From contig JALEJS010000022.1 of NCBI GenBank assembly GCA_022769545.1, positions 1 to 64,000 of the forward strand: 64,000 nt of DNA, read 5' to 3'. The notes under the pieces are model-generated. The model did no database searches. It saw only the letters and a list, made by a program, of their open reading frames with translations, and had not been told where the DNA came from. This document shows positions 16,961-25,405 of this stretch, piece after piece (position 1 is the stretch's first letter; each line of letters starts with the position of its first letter). Origin of the DNA: Blautia sp. Its GTDB lineage: Bacteria > Bacillota > Clostridia > Lachnospirales > Lachnospiraceae. The position numbers and the translations under genes are program-made.

Positions 16961-17878
16961 TTAAAATTCTTCCGGATACAGTCCTTCCTTCTTCAGTTTC
17001 TGAATTGCCTCCATCACAACCGGCTTATCTTCCTTATATGTCACACCATACCATTTATCCATGGATTTGAGCACCTGAACAGAAGCACGTTTTTCTTTCA
17101 GCAGCTCGTCCACCACAAAAGGAAGAAAATATTCACATTTCAACGGATTATTCTTAAGATTTTCATCCAGAAAAGCCGGAAACCGTTCCTTCAGTTCTGA
17201 CAGAATACTTGCGGAAAAGCCCCACATATTCATCGATACCGTACAATCCATCGGAAGCTGAGTCCAGCTTGCTCCGTCATCCTCTGTATACGCAGCTCCG
17301 CCGTCACGCTTCTCAATATGGGTCCGCTCATTGATTTTCTGCAGATAGCCCTTCTCATCTGTCACACATACACCTCTGGCCACATGCCCGTTATCTGTCA
17401 GTGTGTTTTCCAGCTTATATCCGACCATCATATACCGATAGCCTTCTTCCTCGTCTTTCTCTCCGGAAAGAAAATCATAAGCCATCTGAAATGCATGACT
17501 GCCGTAATAATCATCGGCATTGATTACCGCAAACGGTCCGTCAATTTCCCCGATGCAGCTGAGTACTGCATGCCCGGTTCCCCATGGCTTTACCCTTCCC
17601 TCCGGAACCTGATAGCCTTCCGGAATGTTATGAATATCCTGGAACACATAGGCTACCGGAATCTTTTTGCTCACACGATCCCCGATCGCCTCTGCAAAAG
17701 CCTCTTTGTTTTCCTTTTTTATAATAAAAATGACCTTCTCAAACCCTGCACGTATCGCATCATATATGGAAAAATCCATAATAATATGTCCCTGCCGATC
17801 TACCGGGTCAATCTGTTTCAGACCTCCGTATCTGCTGCCCATACCTGCTGCCATAACGACCAAAACCGGTTTCTTCAT
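16961..17878 (-). CDS. Sugar-phosphate nucleotidyltransferase family protein
   Basis: A 305-residue Rossmann-fold nucleotidyltransferase with the N-terminal signature VVMAAGMGSRYGGLKQ (7-22) and a DDYYG metal-binding segment near residue 122. This is the NTP_transferase fold that makes NDP-sugars or activates choline/phosphate headgroups. The substrate cannot be told from sequence and no sugar-nucleotide partner genes are adjacent. It lies 68 bases downstream of the PhoR-like kinase in the same direction, so it may be cotranscribed. Confidence 0.8.
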   Translation of the reverse strand: MKKPVLVVMAAGMGSRYGGLKQIDPVDRQGHIIMDFSIYDAIRAGFEKVIFIIKKENKEAFAEAIGDRVSKKIPVAYVFQDIHNIPEGYQVPEGRVKPWGTGHAVLSCIGEIDGPFAVINADDYYGSHAFQMAYDFLSGEKDEEEGYRYMMVGYKLENTLTDNGHVARGVCVTDEKGYLQKINERTHIEKRDGGAAYTEDDGASWTQLPMDCTVSMNMWGFSASILSELKERFPAFLDENLKNNPLKCEYFLPFVVDELLKEKRASVQVLKSMDKWYGVTYKEDKPVVMEAIQKLKKEGLYPEEF

Positions 17879-17946
17879 CCTTTTCCCTCCCTGATAGTAT
17901 TTCTTCCGTATATCAGTATATACCCTTTGTCAGGGAATTTCCACCC

Positions 17947-19323
17947 TCAATCTGCCGGTCGGACTGCCGGCTCTTTCCGGCTATTCTCAGAAGGAAAACA
18001 GATTTCCACACAGGTTCCTTTCCCCGGTTCACTGTCAAGCAGAATCCTTGCATTGTGCAGAATCGCGCCATGCTTCACAATGGACAGACCCAGCCCGGTT
18101 CCTCCCGTTTCCCGGGAGTGGCTTTTGTCCACCCGGTAAAACCGTTCAAATACCCGTTTCTGCTCTTCCTTCGCAATACCGATTCCGTTGTCACGCACGC
18201 GGTAAAAAGCATTTCCGTTCTTTTTTCCAAGCGTGATCATCACCTTACCGCCTTCCGGTGTGTACCGCACCGCATTATCCGCAAGATTGTAAAACATCTC
18301 ATACAGAACCTGGCGATTGCCGCGAAGAAGCACCGATTCTCCGTACAACTGCATGTGAAGTCGTTTTTTCCTGGCTGCTTCCCGGAGATGTTCCACACTG
18401 TCCTGCGCGATATCATAAAGATTCACTTCCTCAAAGGTCTGATCCAGACTCTGCTCATCCAGTCTGGAAATCTGAATCACATCCTGTACCAGATTCGTGA
18501 GCCGGGAGGCTTCATGATAAATTCTGCCGGAAAATTCCGGGATTTTTTCGGGAGGGACCATCTGATTCATCATCAGCTCCGCATAACCGGAAATGGACAT
18601 CAGAGGCGTTTTCAGCTCATGCGAAACATTTGCCGAAAACTCTCTCCGGATACTTTCCGCCTGCTTCAGTTCATCCAGCTGTCTTGCGATCTGCCGATTC
18701 TGCTCATCCACTCTCACAAGGAGAGGCCGAAGCTCTTCATAGCAGACATTTTTCAGCGGATCCTCCAGATTCAGCTGATTGATGGGCTGAATCAGATCCC
18801 TGGTATTTTTCTGCACCATAAAAAAGTCCAGCAGAAGAATCCCGATAATCAGTATCCCCAGGAGTGCAAAGCTGGACATCAGAGTCCGGAAAACACTTTC
18901 CGTTGTTCTGGCTACACGCAGCACGTATCCATCCGGAAGCCGTACCGCATAATAATAGGTCTGTTCCGACAGCGTCTCAGAAAAGCGGGTGGCTTCACCC
19001 ACACCTTCGCTGAGCGCCTGGTGAAATTCCGGCCGGTCGCTGTGATTTGTCAGGACACTCACATCGGCATCGCTGTCATAAACCACCGTTCCGTCCCTGT
19101 TTGCAAGTGTCACACGGCTTTCGGTGGCATCTCCGATCTCATCGGTCAGAAATGCTTCTCCTTCTGCAATGATCCCGGCACGCAAATAGGCAGCTTCATC
19201 CTTGACTCCCTGCTTCATGAAGCTGCCAAATTTCTGATACATTACAATGCTGGCTGATACAAATGTCAATAAGACGGAAATGACAACCAGAAAACTTCCG
19301 TGTCTGAATATCTTCTGTCTCAT
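17947..19323 (-). CDS. phoR: Sensor histidine kinase, PhoR/ResE-like
   Basis: A 458-residue membrane kinase. An N-terminal TM segment (about 9-28), an extracytoplasmic sensor of about 120 residues and a second TM (about 150-170) are followed by the phosphoacceptor box SHELKTPL and an intact HATPase domain with DNAVRYTPEGGK, DNGIGI and GTGLGLSIV. Its ATG overlaps the response-regulator stop as ATGA. The phosphate-sensing role is inferred from the upstream Na/Pi symporter and the Pho-box-like repeats. Confidence 0.88.
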   Translation of the reverse strand: MRQKIFRHGSFLVVISVLLTFVSASIVMYQKFGSFMKQGVKDEAAYLRAGIIAEGEAFLTDEIGDATESRVTLANRDGTVVYDSDADVSVLTNHSDRPEFHQALSEGVGEATRFSETLSEQTYYYAVRLPDGYVLRVARTTESVFRTLMSSFALLGILIIGILLLDFFMVQKNTRDLIQPINQLNLEDPLKNVCYEELRPLLVRVDEQNRQIARQLDELKQAESIRREFSANVSHELKTPLMSISGYAELMMNQMVPPEKIPEFSGRIYHEASRLTNLVQDVIQISRLDEQSLDQTFEEVNLYDIAQDSVEHLREAARKKRLHMQLYGESVLLRGNRQVLYEMFYNLADNAVRYTPEGGKVMITLGKKNGNAFYRVRDNGIGIAKEEQKRVFERFYRVDKSHSRETGGTGLGLSIVKHGAILHNARILLDSEPGKGTCVEICFPSENSRKEPAVRPAD

Positions 19324-19994
19324 AAAGCATCCTCAATCCGGTACCCCACTCCACGGATCGTTTCAATGAGATTACCGGCCTTTCCCAGTTTCTGCCGAAG
19401 GGTTCGGATATGCACATCTACCGTTCGGGTCTCTCCGTAGTAATCATATCCCCACACATGAAGCAGGATCTGATCTCTTGTCATTACAAGCCCTTTGTTT
19501 TCCACCAGATACCTCAGCATTTCAAATTCCTTGCGGGTCAGTTCCACCCGGCCGCCATCCACAAGCACCTCATGCTTCGCAGGTGCAATCTGAATACATC
19601 CGCAGGTAAGTGTCTTATCCGAGGTGACCCGCGCACTTCTTCGCAGTACCGCCTTGATCCGGGCAACAAACTCCATCATTCCAAATGGTTTGGTAATATA
19701 ATCGTCCGCACCGTTTTCCAGACCCTGTACCTTATCATATTCCGCATCCTTGGCGGTTACCATGATCACCGGAATTTCTTTCGTATTCTGATCCGCCCTG
19801 AGTTTTTTCAGAATCGAATATCCATCCTCCCCGGGCATCATGATATCGAGAAGGATCAGCTCCGGTTTCTCTGACTCCAGAGCCGTCCACAATTCTCTGC
19901 CGCAGCTGAAGCCTCTTGCCTCAAAACCGGTTGTCTGCAGCGTATAAACCAGCAGCTCCCGGATATTCGTCTCATCTTCTACGCAATAGATCAT
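19320..19994 (-). CDS. phoP: OmpR/PhoB-family response regulator
   Basis: A 224-residue regulator with a receiver domain (phospho-acceptor D50 in LILLDIMMPGEDG, conserved K in VTAKDA) and a C-terminal winged helix of the Trans_reg_C type (VELTRKEFEMLRYL...RTVDVHIRTLRQKL). It is the partner of the overlapping kinase gene. Direct control of the symporter upstream is suggested by the repeats at 21886-21927 but not shown. Confidence 0.9.
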   Translation of the reverse strand: MIYCVEDETNIRELLVYTLQTTGFEARGFSCGRELWTALESEKPELILLDIMMPGEDGYSILKKLRADQNTKEIPVIMVTAKDAEYDKVQGLENGADDYITKPFGMMEFVARIKAVLRRSARVTSDKTLTCGCIQIAPAKHEVLVDGGRVELTRKEFEMLRYLVENKGLVMTRDQILLHVWGYDYYGETRTVDVHIRTLRQKLGKAGNLIETIRGVGYRIEDAL

Positions 19995-20068
19995 TTCACT
20001 TTTGCCTCTCTGATAATATCGTTACCAACAGTATAAAATCTTTTTCTCACAAGGGCAAGACTTATCCT

Positions 20069-21838
20069 TTACGGAAGAAGATACTTAAACCGCAATTCCT
20101 CCAGATCATGCAGGAATGCCTCGTTGGTCTCATGCTTGATCGAATCCAGATGGCTGTGTGTATCATACAGGTCCTCTTTTACCTGCGTCACACAGACACC
20201 GATATTGGAACAGTGATCGGAAATTCTTTCCAGGCTGGTTGTGATATCGGAAAGAATAAATCCCATCTCTATGGTACAGTTACCTGCACGAAGTCTCTGG
20301 ACATGCCGCAGCTTCAGTTCCTTGGAAAGTTCATCAATGACCTCTTCCAGCGGTTCAATTTCTCCGGCCATTTTTACATCCTGACGGTCAAAGGTTGTAA
20401 AGGTAATACTTACAATATCTCTCACCGCATTTTCCAGTACACGAAGCTCCTGAACAGCCTCTTTTGAAAAATGGGCGTCCTTCTCATGAAGCTCTCTGGC
20501 GGATTCCATTAGATTTACCGCATGGTCCGAAATCCGTTCAAAATCGCCGATGCAGTGCAGCATAATGGAAAGACTCCGGCTGTCATTTTCTGACAGATCT
20601 TTGTGATTCAGACGGACAAGATAGGTTCCCAGAACGTCTTCATACCGGTCTACCATCGCTTCCATGTGCTCCACATATTCTGCGCCTTCTTCACTGTAAT
20701 GCTCCAGCAGCTGCAGTGCCTTTTCCAACGCGCTCTGGGAGTTTTCTGCCATTTTCCGCACTGCTGTACGGCTCTGCTCCACCGCAAATGCCGGCTTTTC
20801 CAGGAATCGTGGATCCAGAATCTTAAATTCCTGTTCCTCTGCAGACAGCTGAACATCTTCTCTCGTATCCCGTATGGTAAGGCAGGCCAGTTTTTCCAGC
20901 ATGCCGGAGAACGGAAGAAGGATCAGTGTCGCAACCACATTAAATACACTGTGTATCACCGCAATTCCTGCAGGATTTGCTGCCTGGGTAAGAAACGGAA
21001 AATGCACCACCGAATTGATCAGATAAAACGCTCCCATGAAAATCACCGTTCCGATCAGGTTGAAATACAGATGTACCATAGCGGCACGTTTTGCATTTTT
21101 CGTCGCTCCGATACCAGACAGCAGCGCAGTGACACAGGTTCCGATATTCTGTCCCATGATAATGGGAAGCGCAACACTGTACCTGACTGCCCCGGTCATA
21201 CAAAGAGCCTGCAGAATACCAACCGATGCAGAGGAGGACTGAATAATTGCCGTGAGGACTGCACCCGCCACCACGCCGAGAATCGGATTGGAAAACGCCG
21301 TCATAATGCTGGTAAACTCCGGCACATCTGCCAGCGGTTTTACTGCACCGCTCATCGTCTCCATTCCAAACATCAGAACCGCAAAACCAATCAGAATTCC
21401 ACCAATATCCTTTTTCTTCTGATCTTTCAGAAACATGAGCAGAATAATGCCGATCATTGCCAGTACCGGGGCAAAAGAAGTCGGTTTCATCAGCCGCAGC
21501 AGGAAATTGTCACTCTCTATGCCCGCCAGACTGAGGATCCATGAGGTAATTGTGGTCCCGATATTGGCACCCATAATAATTCCCACGGCCTGAGAAAGCT
21601 TCATAATTCCGGAGTTTACAAATCCCACCACCATGACCGTGGTTGCAGAAGAGGACTGGATCACAGCGGTCACTGCGGCTCCCAGCAAAACTGCTTTTAT
21701 CGGATTTGATGTGAGATTTTCCAGGATTTTTTCCAGTTTACCGCCGGAAACCTTAGCCAGTCCGTCTCCCATTACCTGCATTCCATACAGAAACATGGCA
21801 AGCCCGCCTGCCAATGTTAAAATACTAAAGAAATCCAT
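20069..21838 (-). CDS. Na/Pi cotransporter family protein with PhoU-like domain
   Basis: A 589-residue membrane protein importing phosphate with sodium. Two inverted repeats each carry the transport motif QSSS (AVIQSSSATTVMVVG near the N-terminus, AIIQSSSASVGILQ near residue 205). About eight or nine membrane segments are followed by a cytoplasmic, helical PhoU-like region (about 340-589). ATG at 21838 with AAGGAG upstream was preferred to a TTG six bases earlier. It is first in an apparent symporter-regulator-kinase unit. Confidence 0.9.
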   Translation of the reverse strand: MDFFSILTLAGGLAMFLYGMQVMGDGLAKVSGGKLEKILENLTSNPIKAVLLGAAVTAVIQSSSATTVMVVGFVNSGIMKLSQAVGIIMGANIGTTITSWILSLAGIESDNFLLRLMKPTSFAPVLAMIGIILLMFLKDQKKKDIGGILIGFAVLMFGMETMSGAVKPLADVPEFTSIMTAFSNPILGVVAGAVLTAIIQSSSASVGILQALCMTGAVRYSVALPIIMGQNIGTCVTALLSGIGATKNAKRAAMVHLYFNLIGTVIFMGAFYLINSVVHFPFLTQAANPAGIAVIHSVFNVVATLILLPFSGMLEKLACLTIRDTREDVQLSAEEQEFKILDPRFLEKPAFAVEQSRTAVRKMAENSQSALEKALQLLEHYSEEGAEYVEHMEAMVDRYEDVLGTYLVRLNHKDLSENDSRSLSIMLHCIGDFERISDHAVNLMESARELHEKDAHFSKEAVQELRVLENAVRDIVSITFTTFDRQDVKMAGEIEPLEEVIDELSKELKLRHVQRLRAGNCTIEMGFILSDITTSLERISDHCSNIGVCVTQVKEDLYDTHSHLDSIKHETNEAFLHDLEELRFKYLLP

Positions 21839-21885
21839 ACACAATATTCTCCTTATATGTAATATGGATTCATTCTAAAAAAAAT

Positions 21886-21927
21886 ATGTAAAATTCACGG
21901 ACAGGAAATGTAAAATCTATGTAAAAT
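21886..21927 (-). promoter_or_regulatory. Candidate Pho box (direct repeats)
   Basis: On the minus strand ATTTTACAT occurs three times, at 21919-21927, 21908-21916 and 21886-21894, that is at 11- and 22-base steps. This matches the 11-base-periodic TTAACA-like repeats bound by Firmicute PhoP, with one of four positions degenerate. A related ATATTACAT lies at 21857. The location just upstream of the phosphate symporter supports the reading. Confidence 0.6.
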
Positions 21928-21959
21928 TTTCTACAAAAAAACGGTGACCAGACATAAAG

Positions 21960-21987
21960 AAATCCGCGGATTAAAATCCACGGATTT
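21960..21987 (-). terminator. Hairpin overlapping the greA stop codon
   Basis: A 12-bp inverted repeat (AAATCCGTGGAT / ATCCGCGGATTT on the minus strand, one G-U pair) spans the greA stop. The downstream T-tract is modest. Confidence 0.5.
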
Positions 21988-22471
21988 CCTCGTCTTCTGC
22001 TCCTGTTTTTTCGATAGAACGAATTTTCAGATAATAACTGTAGGAATCATTCACCTTTACTTCCACACGGTCTCCGACTTTATGTCCCCTCAGAGCTTTC
22101 CCGATGGGGGACTCAATGCTGACCCGGTTCTCCAGAGAATTTCCCCGGATGGACGTCACCAGCTTATATTTCTCGATCTCACCGTCTTCCTCAAATTCCA
22201 CTTCCACGATATCATCCATTCCCACTTCATCCGAGCCGGATTCCTCGGAAATGATCGTGGCTGTTTTCAGCATTCGTTCCAGATAACGGATACGGCTTTC
22301 GTTCTGGTTTTTATGTCTTTTCGCCGCGTAGTACTCAAAGTTCTCACTTAAGTCCCCCTGTGCCCGCGCCTCCTTGACTGCTTCAATCGCCTCCTTGCGA
22401 ATCACCAGTTTACGATGCTCGATCTCCTGTTCAATTTTTTCCACATCTTTTTTTGTTAATTGCTCTCTCAT
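21971..22471 (-). CDS. greA: Transcription elongation factor GreA
   Basis: Rescues backtracked RNA polymerase by stimulating transcript cleavage. The 166 residues comprise an N-terminal coiled coil with the acidic tip region (EARAQGDLSENFEYYAAK) and a C-terminal FKBP-like domain ending in VSIESPIGKALRGHKVGD. The start at 22471 has TAGGAAG upstream. It is 32 bases downstream of the DUF3343 gene and may be read from the selenium-gene promoter. Confidence 0.93.
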   Translation of the reverse strand: MREQLTKKDVEKIEQEIEHRKLVIRKEAIEAVKEARAQGDLSENFEYYAAKRHKNQNESRIRYLERMLKTATIISEESGSDEVGMDDIVEVEFEEDGEIEKYKLVTSIRGNSLENRVSIESPIGKALRGHKVGDRVEVKVNDSYSYYLKIRSIEKTGAEDEEIRGF

Positions 22472-22503
22472 GCTTCCTACCATAGCAGAAATCATCGGCT
22501 TTG

Positions 22504-22746
22504 TCAATTTTCCTCTGCCATATACACCTGGCCAAAGCCTGCCTTTTCCACAGAAACAATCTGCTCCAGTTCTTCATTTACCGGCGGATAGGTCCCGTCC
22601 GGAGAAACAAAGCTGACACAGGTTCCGCAGGAGGAGCTCAGATTTCTCGGTACCGGCATGATTTTAGCCGGAAATCCTGCTTTTTCACAGGCTCTTCGGT
22701 ACTGGATCGCCCCAAAATGAGAATAGAACGTGGCAATGTATTCCAT
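22504..22746 (-). CDS. DUF3343 domain-containing small protein
   Basis: An 80-residue protein with the DUF3343 pattern: an N-terminal YIATFYSHFGAIQYRR segment and a CGTC motif (SSCGTCVSF, about 39-47). The family frequently accompanies selenium-metabolism genes; its biochemical role is unknown. The start codon lies two bases after the yedF stop, so it belongs to the yedE-yedF operon. Confidence 0.85.
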   Translation of the reverse strand: MEYIATFYSHFGAIQYRRACEKAGFPAKIMPVPRNLSSSCGTCVSFVSPDGTYPPVNEELEQIVSVEKAGFGQVYMAEEN

Positions 22747-22748
22747 GG

Positions 22749-22955
22749 CTATTTCTCCAGGCGAAGAAGATAATCCTCATCCTTTTCGGTTACTGTCACA
22801 CGATATCCCTGGTGAGAAGCAAAACGGCTTACATTTTCCTTTGCCGTAACATTGTCCACCAGTATTTCATAGCTCTTCTCTTTGGATGTCATCGCATTTC
22901 TGGTCAGAATCACCGGTTCCGGGCAGGAAAGCCCTCTCGCATCAATTGTTTTCAT
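22749..22955 (-). CDS. yedF: TusA-like sulfurtransferase-fold protein YedF
   Basis: A 68-residue TusA-fold domain with the conserved CPEP motif (RGLSCPEPV, about 6-14). In selenium-using bacteria YedF proteins usually carry an additional C-terminal domain; here only the TusA-like domain is present. GAGGG precedes the start at 22955. The gene lies between yedE (4-base gap) and DUF3343 (2-base gap). A role in moving sulfur or selenium is inferred. Confidence 0.85.
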   Translation of the reverse strand: MKTIDARGLSCPEPVILTRNAMTSKEKSYEILVDNVTAKENVSRFASHQGYRVTVTEKDEDYLLRLEK

Positions 22956-22959
22956 ATTC

Positions 22960-24036
22960 TCAACCCTCTTTTTTTGTATTTGCCGCTGCAATGAGCGTGA
23001 TCACAAGAATCCCGACGATAACCGCCACTTTTCCATTCATGGTAGGACCTTCTCCGGAAGATGCGAGCCCGAAATTATGAGCAAATGCAGCCCCGACAAG
23101 AATTCCCAGGACAGCCACTGCAGAATCCGTATTTCCTTCTCCTGCCAGTACCAGCTGACGCAGCGGACATCCGCCCAGGAGCACACATCCAAATCCTGCC
23201 AGAAGCATTCCCAGAATATTCCAGAGTGCATCCGTATGTGCCACCGGCTGACCTGCAAAGCCGAAATGGATATAAGGTGTGCCGGTCACAGCTGTCAGAA
23301 TCACATTCCCCAGCAATGCGCTGATCAGAATCGCAAGAAATCCCAGAAGAAGCTTCCATTCCCCAAACAGGATCACATCACGGACACCACCCACCATGCA
23401 GAGGCGTGTTTTCTGAGCCAGGGCGCCGACAATCAGACCGGCCGCCAGTGAAATGAGTACCGCTGCATGCATTGCACCGGGACCACCCCCTGCCTCCGTA
23501 AAATGAATAAAGGACGGTGCTGCAGCCAGCAGAATCAGAAACAGGATCTCCACTGCCGGAAACAAAAAACCTTCCGCCTTCGGCATTTTATAGGATCTTT
23601 TCAGTGTATATCCTCTTTTCAGGAAAAACACACCTGCAAGAATTCCCAGTGCAAATCCAACCAGTCCCAGGACCGCATTCAAATCGCCTCCTGCAATACG
23701 CAGAATCATACGGAAGGGACAGCCAAGAAACATCAGGCATCCAATTGCCACAAAGACACCCAGGATAAAACGGGTAAAGGGTGCAGAACCGCCTCGCGGT
23801 TTAAACTCCTTCGTCGCCAGCGCAATGATGCAGGACCCCAGTACCAGACCGATGATTTCCGGACGTATGTACTGCACGGCGGCTGCCGAGTGAAGCCCCA
23901 GCGCACCAGCCGTATCTCTCACAAAGCAGGCGATACAGAAGCCCATGTTTGCCGGATTCCCGAAAAATACCAGGAGCACCGCAATCAGTCCGATGACGAT
24001 TCCTGCTCCTGCAATGGTTACTTTTTCATTTTTCAT
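22960..24036 (-). CDS. yedE: YedE-family putative selenium/sulfur transporter
   Basis: A 358-residue polytopic membrane protein of the YeeE/YedE fold with two internally related halves. Cys-containing signatures include GCPFRMILRIAGGDLN in the first half and GGCPLRQLVLAGEGN in the second. About ten hydrophobic segments can be read. Related YeeE transports thiosulfate; genome-context work links this branch with yedF to selenium. It is first in the yedE-yedF-DUF3343(-greA) unit, with TATGAT (24070-24075) as a possible -10. Confidence 0.88.
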   Translation of the reverse strand: MKNEKVTIAGAGIVIGLIAVLLVFFGNPANMGFCIACFVRDTAGALGLHSAAAVQYIRPEIIGLVLGSCIIALATKEFKPRGGSAPFTRFILGVFVAIGCLMFLGCPFRMILRIAGGDLNAVLGLVGFALGILAGVFFLKRGYTLKRSYKMPKAEGFLFPAVEILFLILLAAAPSFIHFTEAGGGPGAMHAAVLISLAAGLIVGALAQKTRLCMVGGVRDVILFGEWKLLLGFLAILISALLGNVILTAVTGTPYIHFGFAGQPVAHTDALWNILGMLLAGFGCVLLGGCPLRQLVLAGEGNTDSAVAVLGILVGAAFAHNFGLASSGEGPTMNGKVAVIVGILVITLIAAANTKKEG

Positions 24037-24105
24037 TTTCTTTTTGATTCCTTTCCTTTTGATAAATCTATCATACCATTTTCTCCTTCTGTCCTCCAAT
24101 TAATT

Positions 24106-24143
24106 ATAGATGATTTTTAATATCTTTTATAGATTTCATCTAT
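24106..24143. promoter_or_regulatory. Candidate LysR-type operator between divergent selenium operons
   Basis: A perfect palindrome ATAGAT-TTC-ATCTAT (24129-24143) fits the 15-base interrupted dyad bound by LysR regulators. A further ATAGAT half-site lies 23 bases upstream (24106-24111), and ATCTAT recurs at 24066-24071 within the yedE promoter region. The plus-strand -10 TACAAT is at 24153-24158. The lysR gene is two genes downstream. Confidence 0.55.
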
Positions 24144-24209
24144 GAACTATGGTACAATCTCTTCAGAAAATCACTTCTGTCCACAGAAGAATGCAGAAAG
24201 GAACCATTC

Positions 24210-25379
24210 ATGAAAAAAATATATCTGGATCAGGCAAGCACCGCTTCTCCGAAAGCTCCTCACGTGGCAGATGCCGTATATCAGTATCTGTCCGGAATTC
24301 CGGTAAATGTGGGACGAGGCGGATATCAGGAAGCCTATTCTGCCGAAGAAATCATCTATGATACCCGGGAACAGCTGTGCCGTCTGTTTCATTTTTCCCA
24401 GCCCAGAAATGTCATTTTTACCCCAAATATTACCACCAGCCTGAATATTCTGCTGAAAGGCCTTCTTCGTCCCGGTGATCATGTTCTCGTTTCTTCCATG
24501 GAACACAATGCAGTCATGCGCCCGCTGACACAGCTTCGTGCCGGCGGCGTCCGCTTCGACCGGATTCCATGCAGCCGGACCGGCGATCCGGATCTTTCCT
24601 CCGTCAAAGACATGCTTCGACCCGAGACAAAAGCCATTGTCTGCCTTCATGCTTCCAATGTCTGCGGAACCATTCTTCCCATCCATGCCCTGGGACAGAT
24701 ATGCCGGGAACATCATCTGTGTTTTATACTGGATACTGCTCAGACTGCAGGCATCCTCCCCATCGATATGGAGGACTGCTGCATTGACGCGCTTGCCTTC
24801 ACCGGTCACAAGGGTCTTCGGGGGCCTCAGGGAACCGGCGGCTTTCTGATCCGGGACGAGCTGATATCCAGGATCACACCGCTTCTTTCCGGCGGTACCG
24901 GAAGTATCTCCCACACCGAAGAAATTCCGGACTTTATGCCGGATCGTTTCGAACCGGGCACCCCGAACATTCCGGGAATCCTCGGCCTTCATACCGCGCT
25001 GGATGATCTGGAAAAGCAGGATATGGCAAAACGGTTCCGATACGAGATGGAACTGACCGGTTACTTTCTGAATGGCCTGCGGACACTGGACCCCCACGGC
25101 AAACATATTCGGATCATTGGTCACAGACATACCGATAACCGCTGTGCCGTTGTCTCCATTCAGACTTTGTCCGAAGACATGGCGAAAATCGCCTTTCTTC
25201 TGGACAGCGAATACGGAATCATGACCAGGGTCGGCCTGCACTGTGCACCGGCAGCACATCGGACACTTGGAACCTACCCGGCCGGAACAATCCGTTTTTC
25301 TTTCGGACCGGAAAACACCTTTGACGAGCTGGATACTGCTCTTGCTGCCCTGCGGGAGCTTCTTCCCTTCCCGAAATGA
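24210..25379 (+). CDS. Class V aminotransferase / cysteine desulfurase-like protein
   Basis: A 389-residue PLP enzyme. It opens with IYLDQASTASPKAP, has the pyridoxal-lysine region FTGHKGLRGPQGTGG near residue 205, and a catalytic-Cys-like GLHCAPAAHRTLGT segment near residue 345, as in cysteine desulfurases and selenocysteine lyases. Such enzymes are known companions of yedE/yedF/DUF3343. It probably supplies persulfide or selenide for a labile selenium cofactor, which is inference. It is divergent from yedE and 26 bases upstream of lysR. GAAAGG precedes the start. Confidence 0.85.
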   Translation: MKKIYLDQASTASPKAPHVADAVYQYLSGIPVNVGRGGYQEAYSAEEIIYDTREQLCRLFHFSQPRNVIFTPNITTSLNILLKGLLRPGDHVLVSSMEHNAVMRPLTQLRAGGVRFDRIPCSRTGDPDLSSVKDMLRPETKAIVCLHASNVCGTILPIHALGQICREHHLCFILDTAQTAGILPIDMEDCCIDALAFTGHKGLRGPQGTGGFLIRDELISRITPLLSGGTGSISHTEEIPDFMPDRFEPGTPNIPGILGLHTALDDLEKQDMAKRFRYEMELTGYFLNGLRTLDPHGKHIRIIGHRHTDNRCAVVSIQTLSEDMAKIAFLLDSEYGIMTRVGLHCAPAAHRTLGTYPAGTIRFSFGPENTFDELDTALAALRELLPFPK

Positions 25380-25405
25380 TATTTTCTGTTTGCAAAGGAG
25401 CCATT

